From the NCBI RefSeq assembly GCF_041260155.1, contig NC_091941.1:19477747-19541746 (forward strand): a DNA stretch of 64,000 bases. The letters are read 5' to 3'. Below the pieces are notes generated by a model that saw only the letters and a program-made list of their open reading frames with translations, had not been told where the DNA came from and did no database searches. Within the stretch, counting starts at the first letter, position 1; each line of letters starts with the position of its first letter. The stretch is from Ptychodera flava. Lineage: Eukaryota; Hemichordata; Enteropneusta; Ptychoderidae. The translations under genes and the position numbers were made by a program. Positions 52,338 through 62,529 of the stretch are shown here, piece by piece.

Positions 52338-55300
52338 ATGGCCAAGGATAAGGGCCCTCTGCATACTGCTCAAAGAGAAGGAGACGCACTAAAGAAAGAG
52401 GTAAAATCGCTAAACTATGCAGCTGCTTTTGACAGCGGAGCGAGGAGGCTGACACTGACCTCCTCTGCTCTGGCAACTATTCAGCGTTCATAACAACCAA
52501 GATGGACGACAAGATTTGTATCCAGCCTCCGGTTCCCAGACACTTCGCACCAAAACCACTTCGCACCATACCATCTCGTCCCATACCATTTCGCACCAAA
52601 ACCACTTCGCACCAAAACAACCTCGTACCAAAACCACTTCGCCCCAAAAGTAATGTCCCCCAAACCACTTTGCCCGAAACTTATCGCTAACTGGCAGAGC
52701 TGAAAATAACCACCTTCCTGTCATCCTGGGACTGAAATCTTGAAAGTGTACGCATTTCGCGAAATTGACATCGTGCAATTCCGTGCACGGCACCTGAGTT
52801 GTAGCATTTACGTGTTTCTTTTTTCTTATTCTATCGTTTATGGTTTCATGCAACAATAAATGGTTCGTGGTAGCCAAAATGTCCTATACATTAAGGCCGT
52901 GGCTATTGACAGGCGCCTGTCAATAGACAGAATCCGGCTATTGACAGGCGCCTGTCAATAGACAAAAAATGGCTATTGACACGCGGGACGTTTTTCGCCA
53001 AAATTCACCACATTTTAACGAAAGAAACTGCCCCATGCTTGTTGGAATGCTTTGCAAAGCCTTTTTTCACTGAAATATTGACAAAGTCGCCGCATTTTTG
53101 CGTATTGCACAAGTTAACCTTGCACGATGTTGCCTTAACACCGCGCCTGTCAATAGTCAAAATCTGGCTATTGACACGCGGAACTCGTTCGTCAATTTTT
53201 AATGGTTTTTAAAGTAATAAACTGGACCATGCTTCTCAGAATGTTTTACTTAGCCTTCTTTATGCATGAAATTATGGAAAAGGCGCCGTAGACTTCAACT
53301 TTAGGCCGCAATTTAACGTACACACGTAAACCCGGCATGTCCGATGTTACCACACCACACGTGCACCGCGCCTGTCAATAGTCAAAATCTGGCTATTGAC
53401 ACGCGGGACTCATTCGTCAATTTTTACCGGTTTTTAGCGAAACTAAGTGCCCAATGCTTCTCAAAATGTTTCATATAACCTTCTTATGAATGAAATTATG
53501 GACAAGGCACCATACACTTTACCGTATACGATGTTTCATCACCGCCTGTCAGTAGACAGAATCCGGCTATTGACAGGCGCCTGTCAATAGACAAAAATTG
53601 GCTATTGACACGCGGGACTGTTTTCGCCAAAATTCAACTCACTTTAACGAAAGAAACTGCCCCATGCTTGTTGGAATGCTTTGCAAAGCCTTTTTTCACT
53701 GAAATATGGACCAAGTCGCCGCATTTTTGCGTATTGCACAAGTTAATCTTTCACGATGTTGCCTTACAATGCGCCTGTCAATAGTCAAAATCTGGCTATT
53801 GACACGCGGGACCCGTTCGTCAATTTTTAATGGTTTTTAAAGTAATAAACTGGACCATGCTTCTCAGAATGTTTTACTTAGCCTTCTTTATGCATGAAAT
53901 TATGGAAAAGGCGCAGCAGACTTTACCGTATACGATGTTTCATCACCGCCTGTCAGTAGACAGAATCCGGCTATTGACAGGCGCCTGTCAATAGACAAAA
54001 AATGGCTATTGACACGCGGGACGTTTTTCGCCAAAATTCACCACATTTTATCGAAAGAAACTGCCCCATGCTTGTTGCAATGCTTTACAAAGCCTTTTTT
54101 ACTGAAATATGGACAAAGTCGCCGCATTTTTGCGTATTGTACAACACGCGGCACTCGTTCGTCTATTTTTACAGAATTTTAGCGAAACTATAGGCTAATG
54201 GCTATTGACAGGTGCCTGTCAATAGACAGCCGGCGATGTTGATCGGCCCTACTGACAAACATAATTTTCGCTCTCGATTGCGGTTGACAACATTTTGATC
54301 TTTCTTTTTGTAATTCGCCGACCTAGCTGCTCAATAACACATCGGCGTGTGACAGTACAAAGGCAGCTTTACACTGTGATTAGAACACAAATTTTCATAA
54401 ACATGAGTCGCTGCGCTGCGGTATAGGAATTTTCATCAGTGCTATGTTTATGGTTTTCGGTAAAAGTTGCAAGGCACACTGTGGAAAGGCATTCACATGT
54501 GTCAGTTCAGTCACCTGCTCGAAACTTTCAACCCCGGATACCCTTACGGGCCGCAGTCTTGAACTAGGGCTTCCCGACTATAACGGCCTCGTTATAACGA
54601 AATGACCTTTGACCGCATGTGGTTGTTACAAAGGCGAAGATCTGGAGGCAAAACGATGTCGTCGATGTCAGTGCTGAGGTAGGTTTATTAGTTATTTCCT
54701 GGCAAAAGTAAATTATAATTTAAAGTTCAGCCATCAACTTTCGTTACTTTGTTTTAGTTGTACAATTGGGAGGCCTGCGATGTAGGGGGGACTTAGAGAG
54801 TGAAATGACACAAAGGCTACCGAACTGTCAAACGTGTCAAACGTACAGCAAGTAATACTTTGAAGTTGACCGGTAGCGGCAAGTGTTTGTAGGAGTGGGA
54901 GGTATGATAGGATGTTGACAGTTTAAAAGTGTATGAATAACCGCGGCCTGTTTATATATTGTTCAAGTTTGGATGGAATGAGCTATTTGAGAAACTTGTC
55001 ATGGACATGAAGGTACATAAATGTTTCTAAGAATTATCCATCTCCATAATTAGCAGTGTATAATTAAGTATGCATATTAGCTGGAAAGTGTATATAAGGA
55101 GATGCATCAGAGCATTCTTTCCCTCTCTGCTGCAGATTCGACTGAGTATCATACTGGTCATCTCTAGCCGTGATAATTCCAACTGCTTGCTGTGATCCCG
55201 CTTGACAGACCGAGAATACCAACAAGTATATTTGCAATTTGTGAATATTTTCATTCTTCAATAATGGCTACCTTTTCCTGTCTTATTGTAGGTGATTCCA

Positions 55301-58300
55301 TGGTCAAGTATCTGCAAGACAATGTTTATCCTGTTGCAGGTATCACACCTGTTGTTCTTTCCTTCCCAGGAAAACGTGTTGAGCAGATTTTTGAAGAGAT
55401 AAGCGACATTGTTCATCAATTTGATGTTTTGATTTTTCATGCAGGTATCAATAACTTTGGTGAGAGCCCTGTTGCAGTAGCTTCCAAAGTGAAGATGTTT
55501 TACCAACAGGTGAAGGCAGTGTCCCCAAGTACTTACATTCTCCTTTCTTCTCTCTTGTTCAGGTGTTGCAGTGCATACACCAATCTTCGGCTGGATTTCA
55601 TTCAGAGTGTTAATTATGAGTTTGTCATACCTCTTAACCGACTCTTGCGAGATTTGGGAAAGAAGGTTACAGACCTAGGCTTTATTGATTCACTTTATTA
55701 TTTCTCTAGGGAATCTGTGGAGATGAAGAAACTGTTGGCAAGGGATGGTCTTCATCTAAACCGACGTGGTGCAGCTTTGTTGGCCTCTGTCTTTTGCAGC
55801 GAATTGTCAACAGTGAAAAGAAAGGTGTTAGCTGACAAAATAATGTCAAACTTTGATTCTGTTTGCAGATCAGATGGTAGCAGTGTCTCCAGGCCTAAGT
55901 CTAAGAAGTCAGAGGTGAAAGTGGCTTTGCCTGAGAAAACTAACCATGATTTGTTTACTTGCAGGGAACCTGAGAGCAGTGTCTCCAGGCCTAAGTCTAA
56001 GAAGTCAGAAGTGTTAACTTTGCCTGAGAAAACTAACCATGATTTGTTTACTTGCAGGGAACCTAAGAGCAGTGTCTCCAGGCCTAAGTCTAAGAAGTCA
56101 GAAGTGAAAGTGGCTTTGCCTGAGAAAACTAACCATGATTTGTTTACTTGCAGGGAACCTAAGAGCAGTGTCTCCAGGAATAAGTCTAAGAAGTCAGAAG
56201 TGAAAGTGGCTTTGCCTGAGAAAACTAACCATGATTTGTTTACTTGCAGAGAACCTAAGAGCAGTGTCTCCAGGCCTAAGTCTAAGAAGTCAGAAGTGAA
56301 AGTGGCTTTGCCTGAGAAAACTAACCATGATTTGTTTACTTGCAGGGAACCTAAGAGCAGTGTCTCCAGGCCTAAGTCTAAGAAGTCAGAAGTGAAAGTG
56401 GCTTTGCCTGAGAAAACTAACCATGATTTGTTTACTTGCAGGGAACCTAAGAGCAGTGTCTCCAGGCCTAAGTCTAAGAAGTCAGAAGTGAAAGTGGCTT
56501 TGCCTGAGAAAACTAACCATGATTTGTTTACTTGCAGGGAACCTAAGAGCAGTGTCTCCACACAAGTGGATAGCAAAGTACCTAGCCACGTACAAGTGGG
56601 CGGAGGAAATGCAATCGCTGTAGGCTCAACATTTTCCACTTATTCAGACTTTGAGGTTTCTTACAGGCAGTGGTGTCAGGATAATTGCCATCCAATGAAA
56701 GTGTCGACGAGTCACAGAAATAAAGGCGCCTTGGATCCCAAAAACTTTCTGATTCTGCTGGCTGACCCTAAATAAATGAATGTTCCTTTTAATTGCAAAG
56801 GAAAAGATGATGAGAGGTAATGCTATTGCAATTGGCGAATCAGGAATTTCTCCTGAATGGTATCATCTTTTAAGAATAGTTCTGAGAATAATGTTACAAA
56901 GTAAACAAAACATTTATTAGGTAAAGACATCAACTTTGTTGGGGCAAGGCGACTAATTGCTTCCCTAGCAAACTTGTTTTCCAAGTATTGATCCATATTG
57001 AAGAACTTTTTTGCACATTGAGAAGAAAAGGCATGATGTTAAAAGTGATAGCAATATTTACTACGATGTTCGAAACGAGAAAAAATTGTGACCAAAATGT
57101 TTTAATTTCCGGGTACAGTTTTGTCGTACCCAAGGCCATTAGCTTTGCTATGCCACAGAGGCAGCACAGCAGTGCTGACCCGAACTGGGGGGTCAAAGGT
57201 TACAATGTCGGCTCCCCCGTACATTGAGACTCCTTGTATCTTTCTCTCTGGGTCTTGCTTCGCGCCGTTCTAGGTCGTGAAGTTACGCTTCGGGTATGTT
57301 TTGCTTGCTATTTTGGATTATGTGACGACGATATAGAATGTTGTCACCATCGTAATAGTCGTTTCTCAATGCAGGCATGGCATGCGGAGCTATGTTGAAA
57401 GCGATCAAGCTGTCAATGTCGCGGCCATCGGAAATCGCGATGTCTGTCATGACAGTTTTCTGACGTGAACTACTCAGATTTTCCGACTTTTACACTGCAA
57501 AAACGGACTTCATCATCACTAAAGAGTGCCATTGTACACAATAAGTATCACCAATCGGCAAAAATACGCGTATGCAGGGCCGTTGTTTTGCTAGAGTGAC
57601 ACGGTGAACGCGTACGCCGAACGCGTGCGACGTACCGTGCGTGACGGCTTTCGCTAGCATTGCAAAATGCTGATTTTCCGACGTATTAGAACTTATTTTG
57701 TAATTACTACATGGCAGAACAATGTCTTCTTCATTTACATGGAAGAAGAACAGTTTATTTCGCTAAAATTTGGTGAAATATGGCAAAAAAAGTCCCGCGT
57801 GTCAATAGCCAACTTTTGTCTATTGACAGGCGCCTGTCAATAGCCTGATTCTGTCTATTGACAGGCGCCTGTCAATAGACACTCCGATACAATTAATGCT
57901 TCCAAGTTGTAGGTAAAAACAACCTTATGATACGTCGTAACATCGTTGTTTCGGACGAGTTGACGGTACTGCACTTTGGGCGAAGTGGTTTTAGTACGAT
58001 GTGGTACTTGGGGCGAAGTGGGGTTGGGCGAAGTAGTACTTGGGAAGAGGTGGTTTTGGTACGAAATGGTTTTGGGACGAAGTTGTGTGGGGCGAACTGG
58101 TTTTGGTGCGAAGTGTCTGGACCCCCAGCCTCCTATGGGTAGACTTGCTGCGAATCCGTAGCCTCTGCCACTCGGGTAGGTTGGTCATTGGAGTGCACTC
58201 CCAGCAGAACACGTCAAGGAGTGGCAGGGCTCGTTTTCGCAGCAATGGGTAGACATACTCAGAGAAACTTCATATTTCAATCATCCTAATGCTTTCTTAT

Positions 58301-61300
58301 GCAATACTATTGATCGTAGGCTTATTGTGATTCGATACACGACGAGGACCCCTATAAGCATTACACCTAATACTTACAGGGCCCTCGCCGAGTATCAAAA
58401 GACCAGCTCAGTGACAGTAGCTGCAATACTGTGGGTATGTGGTTCGGAGGGTTTTGCCGTCCGACCCACATTCCCCGGGGAAAATCTCGAGCTACAGTAC
58501 TGCAGCTGCGCGATGCGAACGACAAGCAACTGTGATCGTAGACTCCTGTACCGCACAATTATTACAAGTTATACAACCCCTCTCTCTGAGACAACAGAGC
58601 TGGGAGACTACTGAAACACCCTCGGATATAGCTGCAAAATTGAAATTTGTTCAAACACGTCGATCGCTTTCCGAAAACATTTCTTGGAGCAGCCATTACA
58701 AAATTCCGGTAATGGCGGCTCCCAGTAACACGGATGCCCCACGCTCAATGTTTATGGAATGCGATCGACGTGTTTGAACAAATAAACATAAACATAAACA
58801 ACAAGGTTAAGTGTAGTATGTGTTTAGTCTTCAGAAGTGATAAATCGGTACGACCAAATGCAGTAAATATGTAGCATTTCACATCAACACGTCTAGTCCA
58901 GTGGGATGCCGTATTTTATACTCCCTAAGGCCATCGGCATTGTACCGCTACTGGTGAGCAAAGTCGCAAAAAACAAAAATCACCGACCGCCTCACCGTAG
59001 CACTACAATTTTGCAGCTACCTTGGATATCACAACAAATCTAAAATAACATTCACCATATAAATATTTCTTTATATCATACAGGTTGATACATTTCTAAG
59101 CCACTATCAAACTGTTGTTGAAGACTCAAGTCATGACCAGAAAGAACTCAGTAATCTTCACAAACAGTGAGTAAAAGTGAACAACTGTAACTGATGAATT
59201 TATTACACACAACTACAGTTACTTCATCTACCCCCCGGAGGATGTCAAGATATACAGTATTCAGCCTGTCAACTCAGCCTGTACAAGTGCAAACCGCATT
59301 ATTATTGTTGAATGTTGTGAAGTGAATTCTTGTCTGGACTGGAATTCAAATGTAAACAATGATACTGCATTTGCACATACAAAGGCTGTGTTGAAAAACT
59401 AAATAGTGAGTCTTTTAACATGCTTTTTGGGAGTAGAACAAAATCTTGCAATTGACATACAAAACAAATACAGTGAAAATGTCATCAAAAGCTATAGCTA
59501 CCAGCCTTTCAAATTTTACTTCAGATGTTTACGTTCTTTGCCTAACTTTCTGCTCAAGCGACTATTTTTCAACAAATACATTTAGATACAGTGACATTAA
59601 ATTAATCTTCATTCAGCCTGGCAAAAGACTTTTCATGACTTTTACCTGCCTAAGCACTGCCTTCTTCATGAACAAATTATCCTGGTAAATTTTGTTGACA
59701 AGCAACTGTACAAATGAGAATATAAAAGAACATTCCCTTGGGTCAACAATAAACATAATTTCTTGTTTTCTGCTTTTAAAGAAAATCTGTTATGTTTATT
59801 TTTCCAATTTGTCAACATCATAACCTAAAGTTATAAACCAGACCGGTATATTCATAGCAATTTTAGAAAAAGGAAATCGTATATAAACTCGTGAATACTT
59901 GAGTCATTAAACATTTTTGTCTTTGCTTCTTACCAAGATCTCAAGAACTTACTAAGAAAGTGAAAAGTCAGAGCAAAACGGTATCCAAGCTCCAAAAGGT
60001 GAGAAAATTATGATCTGTTATGATTTGTAATGATACTGTTTCATCTTACTGTTTATGCAAATGCTTCTTTGCAACTAAACTACCACTAAAGAAAGAAAGA
60101 AAAGGTTTTGTTTCTCCTCCATTGGTCACAACTGCGTGCGTTGATCTTAACTAGCTATGTAGACCTTTTTTGACACTGCCTAAAAACATTTAAACAAAAA
60201 AAATGAAAGTAAAACACATACGTCAGAAAATAATAGTACCTTTAGATGTATGCTCTGTACGGCTCCAAACAGTGACCTTATCACTGTCATCATGCTGCTG
60301 TGCATGTTAGAATTGCTACTGCAGGTCCCAGTTTCATAATTTTCATGTCCGTAGTTTGATCTTGGGAGTTAGAAAAAGAATAAAAAAGTCCATATTTCTG
60401 AATTATTTTTACAATAAACCTAGGATGAGAAGCAGACTAATGGCATAATTTGTTGAGGCTAACACAATAACATCATTTCCAATGTTACAATCAGAAGTGC
60501 TATTCGATAACTTTTCATACTGAACTTTCAGGGTAATGAGCCTCAGAGTGTGAAAGACTTTGATGGTAAAAAGGAACAAGAATTGTCAAGACTAAAGAAA
60601 ATACAGGTAAGACTTACGTGAAGATTTTCCCTCATTGCCAAGGACAGTGGGTAGACTTGAAGGAACACACGTGCCATCAGTTAACAATGTCTGGGGAAAA
60701 CTTTCAATGAATCATACCCCTCCACATTTAGAATATTAAGCAATTCAAATCAGAATTCTGTTTTTTCTATTTCCCTTTTTTGTGTAGGATCAGTTGTCAA
60801 AAGTCAATGATAAATTGAAACCTGACCAAGTTGAGGAAGACTACCTCAGGTAAGTTATTTACCTACATTGTTTGAATTTATTCACTGAAGTGTGGATTTT
60901 TGTGAGTCGTGAGTGCATATTATTTGATACTAACTCCAGTTTTATGGCCACTTTGGTGTGTTGTGCACTGGATTTTCATAATATTGCAGTGGACCACATG
61001 GTATGGACATTGCTTGATGACCTCACCGGTGACGTTTCCCATCCATACCTACATACATTTTATACTAACTCTGATTTTCTCAGTTTGTCATGATTTCATT
61101 TGGAGAAGACAATGGACACTCCCCAACCGGTTCTGTGACATTTGCATGCGACATGCATACCATATTTGCATGCTGTACTTTCATAAAAGTCATATGCATG
61201 TGTACACTTAGGCATCATTTAAAAAGAAAGCAGGCAAAAGATACATTCAAAATTTTTCATTTCCTCATTGGGGCTGCGCTTTTGTAAAAATTTTCTCAGT

Positions 61301-62529
61301 TTGGTAAATGTGTCAGATGTACGTGTATTCTTTCAAAGCCTGGCTTGTATGGTGTCCTGATGATTTTAAAATGGTTAGGATTTTCTGGGGTTTTTTTGCC
61401 ACGTGTGTGTTTCATTTTCATGTGTGTCGCTTGCAAGATTGATTTTACTTGACCTCAGTATTAAATCAGTGGACATTGTGACATGTGTATAGTATGCAAT
61501 GTGGATACATGCAATTTGGACACAAAATGATCACAAAAAACTCCACACAAGCATTAGATCACTGTCCATCCACTGTACGGACCAGGCTAAAGACACCACC
61601 CGGTGTGTAAACATTTTGACCCATTCATGATTATCTGCGGCTTACAGTATGCATGCATGCGTGCAAACTATCTGTGCACCAACCAAATTCCAACACAACT
61701 CACACTTGAAATTACACCGAGTGTTGTGCTTTTAAACTGGTATGGCTTGAAACTCTGTCGTTTGTCTTTGAAATAGCTTTGGCTGTAGCCGCTGCATGAT
61801 TGTAGTGCTGTATACTGCGTGAGTGTTCTGCATGTCTGTAACAAATGCCACCAGATTTCTTTGCATAACTGGCATTTCCCCCTTCTCAGAAGAGTATCCC
61901 AAGAAGGTATTGATGATGATGATGACCTCCCCATTGAGGATCTAGAAAATGAGGAGGAGGATGAGGAGGAGAGTGATGAAGTTTCTGATCTTGAGGACAC
62001 TAACGAACACGCTCGAAGCGAAAGTCCTGATCCTAGAGACACAACAAAATCTGATGAGAAAAAGAAAAAATTTAGCATGTTTCATAGGTCCAAGTCGCCA
62101 GAGAAAGAGGCCAACAAAAAGGCCAAGGAGGAGGCTAAGCTAGAAAAAAAGAAAGAAAAGGAGCGAGAGAAAAAAGCTAAGGAACAGGAAAAGAAAGAGA
62201 AAAAAGAAAGAGAGAGACAGGAGAAGGAAAAGCAGCAGAAGGAAAAGGAAAGGGAAAAAGCGGATAAGAAAAACAAAAGCAAAGAGAAAAGTAAAAATAA
62301 AGATAAAGGTAAAAAGGGCAAAGTTGAGGAGGAGGTTAGAGAGAGTGATGATGAAAATCAAGAGTTAAACGAGACAAACGCTGACACTGAGAGTGAAGGA
62401 TCAGAGGACGATCAGGAGGAGGTGGCCGAGCAGAGAACTGACGCTAAGAGCAAGAAGTCGGACAAGTCCAAGGAAGAAAAGAAAGAGAGGAGTAGCCGAT
62501 GGAGTATGTTCAGAAGGTCTGACAGGTGA
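52338..62529 (+). CDS. Charged coiled-coil protein, unrecognised
   Basis: Coding exons: 52338-52400, 59084-59166, 59938-59998, 60532-60606, 60788-60849, 61890-62529 (TGA). All junctions are GT/AG and keep frame, predicting 327 residues. The start is MAKDKGPLHTAQREGDALKK. Residues from about 22 to 115 are heptad-rich (VDTFLSHYQTVVEDS, ELTKKVKSQSKTVSKLQK), a likely coiled coil. Then follow an acidic stretch (GIDDDDDLPIEDLENEEEDE), a long Lys/Glu single-helix-like segment, a second acidic stretch, and two related basic motifs: KKKKFSMFHRSKSP in the middle and SSRWSMFRRSDR at the C-terminus. I know no family with this order. The first intron is mostly a transposon. The gene may have further exons, so ends are provisional. 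Confidence 0.7.
52541..52680 (-). repeat. Left subterminal short-repeat array of the 5.6-kb transposon
   Basis: About seven units of roughly 17-20 bp of the form CACTTCGCACCAAAAC, with variants CATCTCGTCCCATAC, CCTCGTACCAAAAC and CACTTTGCCCGAAAC. They are the reverse complement of the right array. Confidence 0.85.
52903..54225. repeat. Palindrome-bearing higher-order repeat, left flank of the transposon
   Basis: A 24-bp perfect palindrome (CTATTGACAGGC joined to its own reverse complement) occurs at 52903, 52938, 53567 and 53971; a variant with one changed base is at 54202. Half-site variants joined to CTATTGACACGCGG occur at 53148-53180, 53370-53405 and 53772-53805. Between them alternate two longer modules: module A (AAACTGCCCCATGCTTGTTG; starts near 52970, 53600, 54002) and module B (AAACTGGACCATGCTTCTCA; near 53168, 53390, 53792). 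The right flank has only the end of such a module plus two palindromes. Confidence 0.85.
55091..55098 (+). promoter_or_regulatory. TATA box of the transposon gene
   Basis: TATATAAG lies 166 bases before the likely start codon. It is followed 15-30 bases on by a plausible initiator region (ATCAGAGCATTC), then a pyrimidine-rich leader. It is the clearest TATA box associated with an intact open frame in the window. Confidence 0.55.
55264..56775 (+). CDS. Transposon-borne SGNH/GDSL-hydrolase protein with 32-residue repeats
   Basis: Intronless, 503 residues. Residues 1-180 form an SGNH-hydrolase domain: block I IVGDSM (nucleophile Ser12), a Gly near FPGKR, block III HAGINNFG (Asn63), block V DGLHLN (Asp161, His164). 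Such folds are lipases, esterases or deacetylases; the substrate is unknown. There is no signal peptide, so it is probably intracellular. Residues 206-428 are seven 32-residue repeats (one of 31) with SSVSRPKSKKSEVKVALP and TNHDLFTCREPK. The tail has FSTYSDFEVSYRQWCQDN, resembling the FAR1/ZSWIM-type domain found before Mutator-like transposases (weak, by eye). I chose the ATG at 55264 for its position just before the domain; an in-frame ATG at 55192 would add 24 residues. AATAAA overlaps the stop. The long antisense frame is a by-product of the repeats. Confidence 0.85.
   Translation: MATFSCLIVGDSMVKYLQDNVYPVAGITPVVLSFPGKRVEQIFEEISDIVHQFDVLIFHAGINNFGESPVAVASKVKMFYQQVKAVSPSTYILLSSLLFRCCSAYTNLRLDFIQSVNYEFVIPLNRLLRDLGKKVTDLGFIDSLYYFSRESVEMKKLLARDGLHLNRRGAALLASVFCSELSTVKRKVLADKIMSNFDSVCRSDGSSVSRPKSKKSEVKVALPEKTNHDLFTCREPESSVSRPKSKKSEVLTLPEKTNHDLFTCREPKSSVSRPKSKKSEVKVALPEKTNHDLFTCREPKSSVSRNKSKKSEVKVALPEKTNHDLFTCREPKSSVSRPKSKKSEVKVALPEKTNHDLFTCREPKSSVSRPKSKKSEVKVALPEKTNHDLFTCREPKSSVSRPKSKKSEVKVALPEKTNHDLFTCREPKSSVSTQVDSKVPSHVQVGGGNAIAVGSTFSTYSDFEVSYRQWCQDNCHPMKVSTSHRNKGALDPKNFLILLADPK
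57820..57878. repeat. Right-flank palindromes of the transposon
   Basis: Two copies of the same 24-bp palindrome, at 57820-57843 and 57855-57878, are preceded by GTCCCGCGTGTCAATAG (57793-57809), the inverse of the left-flank CTATTGACACGCGGGAC. This shows that the two flanks are arranged as an inverted pair. Confidence 0.9.
57977..58120 (+). repeat. Right subterminal short-repeat array of the 5.6-kb transposon
   Basis: Units such as GGCGAAGTGGTTTTAGTAC, GAAATGGTTTTGGGAC and GAACTGGTTTTGGTGC repeat up to the terminus GTGCGAAGTGTCTGG. They mirror the left array in inverse orientation. Confidence 0.85.
58145..58245. mobile_element. 101-bp MITE with 9-bp target duplication, copy 2
   Basis: Ends are TTGCTGCGAA and its inverse. 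Perfect 9-bp flanks TGGGTAGAC occur at 58136-58144 and 58246-58254. The interior shares CTGCCACTC, GGAGTGCACTCC or similar, and GAGTGGCAGGGCT with copy 1 at 41899-41994. It lies two bases beyond the target duplication of the 5.6-kb transposon. Confidence 0.8.
59235..59460. repeat. Interspersed repeat family R1, best copy
   Basis: Collinear with 50580-50800 (CAGCCTGTCAACTCAGCCTG, GAATTCTTGTCTGGACTGG, GGAGTAGAACAA). It is non-coding and lies in intron 2 of the coiled-coil gene. The class is not identified; no terminal repeats or poly-A tail are evident. Confidence 0.5.

Larger units (their letters stand above)
52531..58124. mobile_element. 5.6-kb foldback/Mutator-like transposon with SGNH-hydrolase gene
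   Basis: The element is bounded by a 9-bp target duplication CCAGCCTCC (52522-52530 and 58125-58133). Its termini are inverted: left GGTTCCCAGACACTTCGCACC, and right the inverse of GGGTCCAGACACTTCGCACC. Both continue into arrays of short repeats (ACTTCGCACCAAAACC and variants, 52541-52680, mirrored at 57977-58120), then into palindrome-bearing repeats (left 52903-54225; right 57797-57878, opposite orientation). The only large gene is 55264-56775. Long repeat-built termini plus a 9-bp duplication match Foldback/NOF and other Mutator-superfamily elements. No DDE transposase is visible, so it is probably non-autonomous. It sits in intron 1 of the coiled-coil gene. Confidence 0.82.

Noticed and set aside
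52903..54225. CRISPR-like array
   Set aside because: Palindromic units recur, but spacing is irregular, the intervening sequences are themselves repeated, and the genome is animal. The array belongs to a transposon arm.
55752..56639. 295-codon antisense open frame
   Set aside because: It is the mirror of the 96-bp coding repeats on the + strand, which has the SGNH domain, a TATA box and a poly(A) signal.
62082..62361. Phe/Leu-rich minus-strand open frames
   Set aside because: They are antisense of the Lys/Glu-rich coding exon of the coiled-coil gene.
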